Below are positions 44,811-52,456 of a stretch of 64,000 nucleotides of DNA, in pieces. Location: positions 1 through 64,000 of the forward strand of contig NZ_SWCM01000019.1 of NCBI RefSeq assembly GCF_005116645.1, given 5' to 3'. This DNA is from Desulfopila sp. IMCC35006. GTDB taxonomy: Bacteria > Desulfobacterota > Desulfobulbia > Desulfobulbales > Desulfocapsaceae. The number at the start of each line of letters is the position of its first letter. The first letter of the stretch is position 1. The notes under the pieces are model-generated. The model was not told the origin of the DNA. It was given only the letters and a program-made list of their open reading frames with translations, and did no database searches. Both the position numbers and the translations under genes were made by a program.

Positions 44811-46736
44811 ATAACCCCTGCCAGCCCGAACTTCATCTGCAATACGTGCGGCAAATTCAGGAACAGTCATCGGCGGCAGGTTCTTCCCGTCGCGAAGACG
44901 GATAGTAACCGTATTGTCGGCTTTTTCTTTGTCCCCGATAATAAGCATATATGGGATTTTTGCAACTTGTGCTTCCCTGATTTTATAGTTCAGTTTTTCA
45001 TTGCGCAGATCTTTTTCAATCCTCAGACCTGCCTTACGCAGTTCGTTGAATACCGTCTCAGCGTATTCCGCCTGATCGTCGGTGATGTTGAGAATCCGCG
45101 CCTGTACCGGAGCAAACCAGAGAGGAAAGGCTCCGGCATAATGCTCGATCAATACTCCGATGAAACGCTCCAGTGACCCCATCAGTGCACGATGGATCAT
45201 GATCGGCTGGTGCTGACTATTGTCGGCACCCGTATAACTCATTTCGAACCTTTCAGGAAGATTAAAATCAACCTGAATGGTGGAACATTGCCAGGATCTA
45301 CCCAATTGATCCTTTATTTTAATATCGATCTTTGGGCCATAGAAAACGCCTTCACCCGGGTCAAGCATATAACTGAGTCCCTTTTTTTCCAGGGCCAGTT
45401 TCAGCGATTCGGTAGCCTTTTCCCAATTTTCGTCGCTGCCGACAGATTTCTCCGGTCGGGTCGACAGATAAACATCATACTCATCAAAGCCGAAAGACTT
45501 GAGGATATGCAGATTGAGATCAAGAATATTAAATATTTCGTCTTCCAGTTGATCCGGGCGACAGAATATGTGTGCATCATCCTGGGTAAAACCGCGAACT
45601 CGAAAAAGGCCATGTAATGCCCCGGCTCTTTCGTAGCGGTAGACGGTGCCGAGTTCACACCAGCGAACGGGCAGGTCCTTATAGCTTTTTTTCTGGCTGT
45701 TGTAGATGCCGATGTGGAAAGGGCAGTTCATCGGTTTCAACTGATACAGTACTTCGTCAATATCCATTGGCGAATACATGTTCTCGTTGTAAAAATCGAG
45801 ATGACCGGAAGTCTGCCACAAATCCTGCCTGGCTATATGCGGGGTATAAAGCAGTTCGTAATCATGACGATAGTGTTCGTCTTTCCAGAAGTCCTCAATG
45901 AGCCGACGTAGCTGGGCGCCTTTGGGTTGCCAGAGAATCAAGCCGGGTCCGATTTCATCCTGAATCGTGAAGAGCTCCAGCTCTTTGCCGAGTTTGCGAT
46001 GATCCCGTTTTTTAGCCTCTTCCAGGGCGTTGAGATATTTGCTCAGGTCTTTTTTGTCATAAAAAGCTGTACCGTAAATACGCTGCAGTACATCTCTCTC
46101 TTCGTCACCGCGCCAGTATGCTCCGGCAACGCGCAACAGTTTGAATGCCTTGATAAAAGAGGTGTTGGGCAAATGTGGCCCGCGACACAGATCGACGAAT
46201 TCGCCGACATGGTAAAAAGAGACAGTGTCGGTTTGCAGGTCTTCGATCAGTTCAACCTTGAACTTTTCCTGGTCTTCGCTGAATTTTTTGATCGCCTCGG
46301 CACTGGGTAGCTCTGTACGAGTGAATGGCAGAGCTTGACGCACCAGTTCGGCCATTCTGGTCTCAATTTTTTCAAAATCGTCAGGGCTGAATGGCTCGTC
46401 CCTTAAGAAGTCGTAATAAAAACCGTTTTCAATAGATGGTCCAATAGCAACCTTGACATCTTTGCCGAAAACATCTCTGACGGCCAGTGCCATGATATGG
46501 GCGGTGCTGTGGCGCAGGATATCTAGAGATTCATCGGAGCCGATCTGAATCGGAGTAAGAACCGTATCACCATGTAAAAGCGTGGTATAGTCAACAATAG
46601 CGTCGCCAATTTTGGCCGCTACGGTAATCTTACGCTGTTTGTTGGAGAGGAGGGAAGCCAGAGCATCCTGAACGCTACTGCCTGCAGGTACGGTGGTTGA
46701 TTCTCCTCCTGTAAGGGAAACGGTTATATCAGTCAT
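44808..46736 (-). CDS. thrS: threonyl-tRNA synthetase
   Basis: 642 residues, full length. It has an N-terminal TGS domain (VSLTGGESTTVPAGSSVQDA), an editing domain with the HSTAHIMALAV block, and a class II core with MNCPFHIGIYNSQ (zinc Cys), RYERAGALHGLFRVRGFTQDDAH and motif 3. The C-terminal anticodon domain is LWFAPVQARILNITD onward, ending VRAGRGY. No ribosome binding site is visible in front of the ATG; a terminator-like hairpin ends 22 bases upstream. It heads the thrS-infC-rpmI-rplT-pheS-pheT-ihfA order but is separated from infC by the repeat block. Confidence 0.97.
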   Translation of the reverse strand: MTDITVSLTGGESTTVPAGSSVQDALASLLSNKQRKITVAAKIGDAIVDYTTLLHGDTVLTPIQIGSDESLDILRHSTAHIMALAVRDVFGKDVKVAIGPSIENGFYYDFLRDEPFSPDDFEKIETRMAELVRQALPFTRTELPSAEAIKKFSEDQEKFKVELIEDLQTDTVSFYHVGEFVDLCRGPHLPNTSFIKAFKLLRVAGAYWRGDEERDVLQRIYGTAFYDKKDLSKYLNALEEAKKRDHRKLGKELELFTIQDEIGPGLILWQPKGAQLRRLIEDFWKDEHYRHDYELLYTPHIARQDLWQTSGHLDFYNENMYSPMDIDEVLYQLKPMNCPFHIGIYNSQKKSYKDLPVRWCELGTVYRYERAGALHGLFRVRGFTQDDAHIFCRPDQLEDEIFNILDLNLHILKSFGFDEYDVYLSTRPEKSVGSDENWEKATESLKLALEKKGLSYMLDPGEGVFYGPKIDIKIKDQLGRSWQCSTIQVDFNLPERFEMSYTGADNSQHQPIMIHRALMGSLERFIGVLIEHYAGAFPLWFAPVQARILNITDDQAEYAETVFNELRKAGLRIEKDLRNEKLNYKIREAQVAKIPYMLIIGDKEKADNTVTIRLRDGKNLPPMTVPEFAARIADEVRAGRGY

Positions 46737-46757
46737 GAATTTTTTCTATATAAAAAT

Positions 46758-46809
46758 AAAGGCTAAAGAATTAACACCCTGAACAGATGGTGTTCGCACT
46801 TTAGCCTTT
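46758..46809 (-). terminator. hairpin between tRNA-Val and thrS (terminator or thrS attenuator)
   Basis: A perfect 11-bp outer stem (CTTTAGCCTTT with AAAGGCTAAAG) enclosing a second 6-bp stem (AACACC / GGTGTT). On the minus strand it is followed by ATTTTTATATAG. It ends the tRNA-Val transcript and lies in the thrS leader just ahead of a start codon that lacks a ribosome binding site. Confidence 0.7.
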
Positions 46810-46815
46810 TATCTT

Positions 46816-46890
46816 TGGTAGGCGCGGAGGGGATTGAACCCACGACATCCACCACGTCAAGGTGGCGCTCTCCCACTGAGCTACGCGCCT
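46816..46890 (-). tRNA. tRNA-Val (GAC)
   Basis: 75 bases with an encoded CCA. Acceptor AGGCGCG / CGCGCCT, anticodon stem CCACC / GGTGG around loop TTGACGT (GAC), and T loop TTCAATC. One T-stem position is a T-T mismatch, otherwise all stems pair. It reads GUC/GUU codons and lies 80 bases upstream of thrS. Confidence 0.95.
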
Positions 46891-46994
46891 GGATAGCTAT
46901 ACTAGCCTCGAAAACGCTTGAAACTTTTACACAACTCCTTCCAGGCTTGGCAAGAGCCATTTATTAACATGATTGAATTTTCCGCGCAACACCT

Positions 46995-47245
46995 TTTAGC
47001 GACTTAGAAATAAATTTCTTGTGCTTTTTACAAGAAATTTATTTCGTTAAGGAGCTTATCCCGCAAATCTTTTGGGCGGGATTAGTGGCTAATTATCAAT
47101 ATTCTTGTGCTTTTTACAAGAAATTTATTTCGTTAAGGAGCTTATACCCGTCAAGCGAGTACTGAAAAGAGTCCCGCAAATCTTTTGGGCGGGATTAGTG
47201 GCTAATTATCAATATTCTTGTGCTTTTTACAAGAAATATATTCCG
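46995..47245 (+). repeat. palindromic intergenic repeat, site C (three units)
   Basis: The unit GACTTAGAAATAAATTTCTT... forms a perfect 16-bp palindrome at 47007-47045 with loop GCTTTTT, followed by CGTTAAGGAGCTTATCCCGC and TTTTGGGCGGGATTAGTGGCT. The unit restarts at about 47091 and 47203 with AATTATCAATATTCTTGTGC. The second unit contains an extra ACCCGTCAAGCGAGTACTGA block that is also found, on the other strand, at site B. It fills most of the 439-base gap between tRNA-Val and recR; no gene is present there. Confidence 0.85.
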
Positions 47246-47329
47246 ACCTTGGCGATGACTTCAGTCCCAGAACGCTTGTCGGTTGGTGGAGTGGAAGCAA
47301 TATTATTTTTAGAAGATTGTACGTATAAA

Positions 47330-47935
47330 CTACTTCCGCGTTGTTGCGCGTGCCTCAATTGCCTTGGCCAGGGTGTACTTATCGGCATATTTAATATCCA
47401 TGCCCATTGGAATGCCGCAGGCTAAACGGGTGAGGTGGATGGGTTCGACCTGCAGGATGTCGATGAGGTATGAGGCAGTAACTTCGCCGGGTACGGTGGA
47501 ACTGGTCGCTATTATCACTTCTTTTATAGTGCCGCTTCGCACCCTGGCCACCAGCTCCCTGATCTTAATTTCATCGGGTCCAATGCCGTCCATTGGCGAG
47601 AGAACTCCATGGAGGATATGATAATGTCCGCGGAAACTGTCTGTTTTCTCGATGGCGATGAGATCGGCCGACTGTTCTACGACGCAGACGATCTCTGATT
47701 GTCGGCGGGAATCACCGCAGATTGCGCAGGGATCGGATTCCGAAAAAGAAAAGCAGCATGAACAGAGCTGGATGGAGCCGTGCAGTTCAGCGAGGGCCCC
47801 GGCCAGCTCCCTGGCAAGGGCGGGTGGCTTGCGCAGAATATTCAGCGCGAGCCGGGTCGCTGTTTTTCGACCAATACCGGGTAGGTGTGCCAGTTGATCG
47901 ATAAGCCTTTCCAGAGCTGGAGGGAGAACCTGCAT
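47330..47935 (-). CDS. recR: recombination protein RecR
   Basis: 201 residues from the ATG at 47935 (MQVLPPALERLIDQLAHLPG), the usual start. Helix-hairpin-helix GIGRKTATRLALNIL, then a four-Cys zinc finger CSCCFSFSESDPCAICGD, then a Toprim domain (CVVEQSADLIAIEKTDSFRG) and the C-terminal TRLACGIPMGMDIKYADKYTL. It acts with RecO/RecF in gap repair. It lies seven bases after ybaB, in the standard dnaX-ybaB-recR order. Confidence 0.97.
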   Translation of the reverse strand: MQVLPPALERLIDQLAHLPGIGRKTATRLALNILRKPPALARELAGALAELHGSIQLCSCCFSFSESDPCAICGDSRRQSEIVCVVEQSADLIAIEKTDSFRGHYHILHGVLSPMDGIGPDEIKIRELVARVRSGTIKEVIIATSSTVPGEVTASYLIDILQVEPIHLTRLACGIPMGMDIKYADKYTLAKAIEARATTRK

Positions 47936-47942
47936 GGGACTC

Positions 47943-48266
47943 TTACGGCTGCATGAAATTGGTAAGCCCCGGGAGGTTGAGCCCACCGGTGAGCTGACCC
48001 AATTCCTGCTTGCTCAGTTCTTTGGCCTTTCTGAGAGCGTCGTTGGTTGCGGCGACGACAAGGTCTTCGAGCATACCGCTTTCTTTCGGATCGATAACCG
48101 CTTTTTCAATGGCTATAGAAAGGACATCCCCCTGGCCGTTGACAGTAACCAGGACCATACCGCCTCCGGCACTGCCGGTAATAGTTTTTTTGGCAAGGTC
48201 TTCCTGGATTTTGGCCATTTTTTCCTGCATGGCTTTCGCCTGCTGCATAATCGTACTAAGGTCCAT
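47943..48266 (-). CDS. ybaB: YbaB/EbfC nucleoid-associated protein
   Basis: 107 residues. It has an N-terminal helix MDLSTIMQQAKAMQEKMAKIQ, the VTGSAGGGMV-like central strand region (here TITGSAGGGMVLVTVNGQG) and a C-terminal helix (ATNDALRKAKELSKQELG), the YbaB family pattern. It is a DNA-binding dimer often encoded between dnaX and recR. Position and length are normal. Confidence 0.96.
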   Translation of the reverse strand: MDLSTIMQQAKAMQEKMAKIQEDLAKKTITGSAGGGMVLVTVNGQGDVLSIAIEKAVIDPKESGMLEDLVVAATNDALRKAKELSKQELGQLTGGLNLPGLTNFMQP

Positions 48267-48290
48267 TTTTATCGTATTCCTGAATTGAAT

Positions 48291-50051
48291 TTATCTGCTT
48301 CTCGGGCCGATGCGGATATCTCCGACCTGGCCGTTAAAGATTTCAGCAGCCATGACGACAAGTGGATCGTTGACTAACTGTTGTCTTTTACGGTGCGGCG
48401 ATTCATCGCCGTTGACATCGGTTGTTTCGTCTATTTTGGGGAGAATGAACCGCACTTTCAGTGGTTTTTGGAAAAAATCTAACGCAAATTCCGTCAGGAG
48501 TTGATGGTTCTCCTTCTGGCGAAGGAGCGAGCAGTTCGCCGGGTCACTGTAGCTGAGGTGTAACTCCCCGTTGATGTCCTGTTTGATTTTGTCTGCACGC
48601 TGCAGATCCTGGGCCATCCAGACTTTGCGCTCACTGATATATTTGATGAAATCGAGCCAGTCTTTACGAATATCTTTTTCATGAGGACGGACTTCAATCG
48701 GTTTGGCTGGCGGAGGAGCCGCTTGGTGTTCTGGCGCGGGGGGTGGTTGAGCAGGCTGCTCGGCGGCAACAGGGGGGCTTTCCGGTGTTGTTGTCTCTTT
48801 TTCTATCGGTGGCTGCGGAGAGACAGGTGGGGCTGAGGATTCAATTTTTTTTTTAACCTCAACCGGCTTCTTCTCCTGCAACATCTCCTGCAGTGGCGTT
48901 GGTTTTTCCGGCAGTGCCGCAAGCATCGCATCAAGTCGGCTGAGGAGAGAACTTACCGGAACGACATTCGACGCTTCTATTATTTTTAGAAAAGATGTCT
49001 CCAAGGTGAGGCGGGGCTGCGCAGAAAATTTAAGATCATCGGCCATCGCCATCAGCAGTGAAAGCTTCAAATGCAGTGTTTCGCTGGTATAGTCGGCGGC
49101 AATCTCCTGGAACTGCAGGAGTTCTTCGCCGGGAAGATCGATCAGGCCGGCACATCCTTCGATCTTGCAGAGCAGAAGGGTCCGGAAATAGTCCATGAGA
49201 TCTTCGACGAAGCGTTTGAGGTCCATGCCGAAATCGAAAATTTCCTGCAGACTGAGAAAAACTTCGCTTTTATTCCCATCAAGTAGCGCCTTGGTAAGAC
49301 GCATAAGCACATCCCGGCTTACCAGTCCCAAGACCTCGACGACATCCTTGTTACTGATAGCTTTCGCCCCGTAAGAAAACATCTGATCAAGGAGGCTCAA
49401 GCCATCCCGCACAGAGCCACCGGCTTCTCTGACGATAAGAGAAAGTGCCTCGGGGGCTATTTCAAAACCTTCGGCGTGTACCAGTTTTTGAAAATGGTCA
49501 AACAATTCTTTAGCCGAAACCCGTTTCAGCTCATATTGTTGGCAACGGGAGAGGATGGTAATGGGAATCTTATGGATTTCGGTGGTGGCAAACATGAAAT
49601 AGACGTGCGCAGGGGGCTCTTCCAGCGTCTTCAGCAAGGCGTTGAACGCCTCGGTGGTCAGCATGTGTACTTCGTCGATGATAATAATCTTGTATTGTGA
49701 CGAGGTGGGGAGAAAACGTATCTTTTCTTTAAGCTCTCGTATTTCCTGGATGCCTCGGTTGGATGCACCATCGATTTCATAGAGGTCGAGCGAGGAGCCG
49801 GTGGCAATCTGTCGGCAGGAGGGGCACTGGTCGCAGGGCCGACTCTCAGGGGCAGCCTGGCAATTAATCGCTTTGGCCATAATGCGGGCCAGTGTGGTCT
49901 TGCCGACGCCTCTTACTCCGGAAAAGAGAATCGCATGGGCAACCCGGTTGCGGATGATACTGTTTTTAAGTGTTGTGACCACAGGGCGTTGGCCAATCAC
50001 CTGATCAAATGTCTGCGGTCGGGCTTTTCTGGCGAGAACGAGATAAGACAT
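48291..50051 (-). CDS. dnaX: DNA polymerase III subunit tau (and probably gamma)
   Basis: 586 residues from the ATG at 50051 (MSYLVLARKARPQTFDQVIG). Walker A GVRGVGKTTLARIMAKAI, zinc finger CQAAPESRPCDQCPSC, Walker B IIIIDEVHML and the sensor-1/SRC region LSRCQQYELKR are intact. Domains I-III end near residue 370; a Pro/Glu-rich linker (about 405-480) then leads to the tau-specific C terminus. A run of ten A at codons 400-403 sits exactly at the boundary and probably yields a shorter gamma form (separate entry). It lies just downstream of the SRP RNA. Confidence 0.96.
   Translation of the reverse strand: MSYLVLARKARPQTFDQVIGQRPVVTTLKNSIIRNRVAHAILFSGVRGVGKTTLARIMAKAINCQAAPESRPCDQCPSCRQIATGSSLDLYEIDGASNRGIQEIRELKEKIRFLPTSSQYKIIIIDEVHMLTTEAFNALLKTLEEPPAHVYFMFATTEIHKIPITILSRCQQYELKRVSAKELFDHFQKLVHAEGFEIAPEALSLIVREAGGSVRDGLSLLDQMFSYGAKAISNKDVVEVLGLVSRDVLMRLTKALLDGNKSEVFLSLQEIFDFGMDLKRFVEDLMDYFRTLLLCKIEGCAGLIDLPGEELLQFQEIAADYTSETLHLKLSLLMAMADDLKFSAQPRLTLETSFLKIIEASNVVPVSSLLSRLDAMLAALPEKPTPLQEMLQEKKPVEVKKKIESSAPPVSPQPPIEKETTTPESPPVAAEQPAQPPPAPEHQAAPPPAKPIEVRPHEKDIRKDWLDFIKYISERKVWMAQDLQRADKIKQDINGELHLSYSDPANCSLLRQKENHQLLTEFALDFFQKPLKVRFILPKIDETTDVNGDESPHRKRQQLVNDPLVVMAAEIFNGQVGDIRIGPRSR
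48841..48854 (-). promoter_or_regulatory. dnaX slippage site: ten A followed by an immediate -1-frame stop
   Basis: The minus strand reads GTTAAAAAAAAAATTGA. Frame 0 gives Val399-Lys-Lys-Lys-Ile. A -1 ribosomal shift or an extra A in the transcript gives Lys-Lys-Lys-Asn and then TGA (48843-48841), a 403-residue gamma. The other frame stops after about 16 further codons. AGGAG occurs about 18 bases upstream. Runs of A in dnaX are used for transcriptional slippage in Thermus and for -1 frameshifting in E. coli. Confidence 0.7.
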
Positions 50052-50103
50052 GCAACACCGGGGCTGGTAAGAGTGAGTGGCTGGCTGGGCGATGAAAAAA
50101 ATG

Positions 50104-50203
50104 ATAGCCGGGTTACCTGCAACACACAAAGAGGTTCACTGCCGTTGCTTCCTTCCGGACCTGGCGGAGTTGGTGATTCTTTGTTGCACAGGGCCCGGCT
50201 ATC
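50104..50203 (-). ncRNA. ffs: small SRP RNA (4.5S type)
   Basis: The minus strand contains the conserved apical hairpin CCAGGTCCGGAAGGAAGCAA and CGGCAGTG. Terminal complementarity GATAGCCGGG / CCCGGCTATC closes a stem about 100 bases long. It binds Ffh for membrane targeting. It lies between dnaX and tRNA-Ser, a common arrangement. Confidence 0.95.
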
Positions 50204-50220
50204 AAAGTCGAACTCATAAT

Positions 50221-50306
50221 TGGCGGAGAGGGTGAGATTCGAACTCACGGTACTCGCGTACACACGCGTTCCAGGCGTGCACCTTAAGCCACTCGGTCAC
50301 CTCTCC
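50221..50306 (-). tRNA. tRNA-Ser (GGA)
   Basis: 86 bases with an encoded CCA. Acceptor GGAGAGG / CCTCTCC, anticodon loop CTGGAAC giving GGA, a long class II variable arm (TGTACGCGAGTACC region) and T loop TTCGAAT. It reads UCC/UCU codons. Confidence 0.97.
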
Positions 50307-50400
50307 TTCTCAAATGCTCTGAAAAATGTGAGGTACTATGTAAACTGTCGTCACCCTTTTAGCAATCAAAAAGTATGCATTTTCCAAAAAAGTGCTTCCT

Positions 50401-50865
50401 TTACTTTGTTTTTTCTTTTCGTCGAGCCTGGAAAAAATTTTTCAGCAAGGCCCCGCACTGTTCGGCAAGAACACCGCCGACGATGTCTATCTTGTGGTTC
50501 AAAAGGCCATCCCGGCCTATTGAGTAGAGGGAGTTGACCGCACCGGTCTTCGGGTCGGCAGCACCATACACCAGACGTTCTATCCGGGCAAGGATCAGGG
50601 CTCCCATACACATCACGCAAGGTTCCAGGGTGACATAGAGTGTTGTGCCCGGAAGCCGATAGTTGTGGAGTTGTTCTGCTGCACTTCTGATGGCGATGAT
50701 TTCCGCATGAGCCGTTGGGTCGTGTCTGCCAATGGGGTTGTTGCCGGCTGCCGACAGCAGTCCATCCGGGCCGATAAGCACTGCGCCGACAGGAACCTCT
50801 CCGCATAGGGCAGCTTTTTCTGCCTGCAGTAAAGCCTGTTGCATCCAGTAGTTATCAATGGTCAT
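50401..50865 (-). CDS. tadA: tRNA-specific adenosine(34) deaminase
   Basis: 154 residues. Zinc ligands and the proton shuttle are in place: His53 and Glu55 in TAHAEI, Cys83 and Cys86 in LEPCVMCMGALILARI. It converts A34 of tRNA-Arg(ACG) to inosine. The C-terminal GGVLAEQCGALLKNFFQARRKEK block is typical. It lies about 95 bases upstream of tRNA-Ser on the same strand. A 180-base gap separates it from the divergent regulator at 51047. Confidence 0.96.
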   Translation of the reverse strand: MTIDNYWMQQALLQAEKAALCGEVPVGAVLIGPDGLLSAAGNNPIGRHDPTAHAEIIAIRSAAEQLHNYRLPGTTLYVTLEPCVMCMGALILARIERLVYGAADPKTGAVNSLYSIGRDGLLNHKIDIVGGVLAEQCGALLKNFFQARRKEKTK

Positions 50866-51046
50866 CGAGGCGCGTCCTGATGATGGCTGCTGTTGCCGGG
50901 GAACTCGGGAAAAATATATTCATACAGTTTTTTTAAGGGCGACGGGGTCAGGAGAGTCCTTTTATTTGCTTTTTTTATTTTTTGACCATATAAGTATAAC
51001 AGGCGGTTACATTTTTGAAACTTCTTTTACCTTCTTGTAATCCTAT

Positions 51047-52456
51047 ATGTATAAAGTTTTGATATCCGATTCCGTTGAGACGACAAAGGCCAGTTTGATA
51101 TCTGCCCTGCAGGACAGGTGTGAAGTGACTTGTATCGCCAATGAAGCCGAATTTCAAGCAGAAATAGAAGCCAATCAGTTTGACCTGATCTTCCTTGATA
51201 CCGATTCGCTTGAAGGAAAGTCGATGGCCCAGCTTCACCAGATCCACACCAGGAATCCGTATCTGCCGATCATCATGACCAGTCAGGACGAAAAAGCGGA
51301 ACTGATCGTCCAGGCGATGAATACCGGTGCGAGTGATTTCCTTGTTCATCCGACACCGACCCGCGTAAATATTGCGGTGGATAAAGCCCTTGAAATTCGT
51401 GACCAGAAATTTGAGATTGCCTATCACCGGCGCAAGCAGGACGTGGTGTATGACTTTAAGGACGTCATCGCTTACAGCCCCAAGATGAAGCAGATCCTGA
51501 AAAGTCTGGCCAGGTTTGCTAAAACGGATTCGACGATTTTGATCACCGGGGATACGGGCACGGGGAAGTCGTTTTTATCCGGAACCGTACACTTCAACTC
51601 CCCGAGGCAGAAAAAACCTTTTGTTAAAATAAATTGTGCCAACATTCCCGAAGATTTGCTCGAATCCGAACTGTTTGGCCATGAAAAGGGCTCCTTTACC
51701 GGCGCCGATAAACAACGGATCGGCAGGTTTGAGCAGGCCAGCGGCGGCACCATTTTTCTCGATGAAATAGGCGAGATGAACATGCGGCTGCAGACCAAGC
51801 TGCTCAGGGTGCTTGAAGAAAAATCTTTTGAAAGGGTTGGCGGCAATAAGACTATTCACAGTGATGTCCGTATCATCGCCGCAACCAACAAGGATCTGGT
51901 GCAACAGGTCGCAAAGGGCCTGTTTCGCGAGGACCTCTACTACCGGATTAATGTCCTGCCGGTTTCGCTTCCCTCGCTGCGGGAAAGAAAAAAATGTATT
52001 CTTCCTCTGGCCGATCTTCTCCTGAAAAAAAATTGTAATTCAAGCAATTGTGAGATCAGGGATTTTAGTGAGAACGCCAAGCAATTGATGATTGATTACG
52101 ACTGGCCGGGCAATATCAGGCAATTGGCGAACACTATTGAAAGGGCCGTGATCCTTGAAGATGACACGATTATTCATTCAGCTAACCTGGCGCTTCCCGG
52201 AAAAATACAAAAGTATTCGACAGAAAAACAATCAGGGGACGGCGACCATGACCATTCGATTGCCAGATTAGAGGTGAACGAATCCCTGGCGGAGCAGGAA
52301 AAAGAACTTATTCTGCGCATTCTCGAAGAGTGTTTGTGGGTACAGAAGAATGCCGCCGGCAAACTTGGGATCAGCCCAAGAGCCCTGAACTACAAGATCA
52401 ATAAACTGGGCATTACTCACCCGCACTGGCGGCGCAATAAAAGGGTCGAAGAATGA
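51047..52456 (+). CDS. NtrC-type sigma-54 activator with degenerate receiver domain
   Basis: 469 residues. Residues 1-120 are a receiver domain with the phosphorylatable Asp in LIFLDTDSLEG. One of the paired acids is missing (LISDSVE rather than a DD pair), and the active-site Lys is replaced by His in FLVHPTP. The AAA+ domain (about 140-380) has Walker A GDTGTGKS, GHEKGSFTGA in place of the usual GAFTGA, Walker B GGTIFLDEIGEM and REDLYYRINVLPV. A Fis-type helix-turn-helix ends the protein (NAAGKLGISPRALNYKINKLGI). No histidine kinase gene is adjacent. It may respond to something other than phosphorylation. Confidence 0.9.
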   Translation: MYKVLISDSVETTKASLISALQDRCEVTCIANEAEFQAEIEANQFDLIFLDTDSLEGKSMAQLHQIHTRNPYLPIIMTSQDEKAELIVQAMNTGASDFLVHPTPTRVNIAVDKALEIRDQKFEIAYHRRKQDVVYDFKDVIAYSPKMKQILKSLARFAKTDSTILITGDTGTGKSFLSGTVHFNSPRQKKPFVKINCANIPEDLLESELFGHEKGSFTGADKQRIGRFEQASGGTIFLDEIGEMNMRLQTKLLRVLEEKSFERVGGNKTIHSDVRIIAATNKDLVQQVAKGLFREDLYYRINVLPVSLPSLRERKKCILPLADLLLKKNCNSSNCEIRDFSENAKQLMIDYDWPGNIRQLANTIERAVILEDDTIIHSANLALPGKIQKYSTEKQSGDGDHDHSIARLEVNESLAEQEKELILRILEECLWVQKNAAGKLGISPRALNYKINKLGITHPHWRRNKRVEE

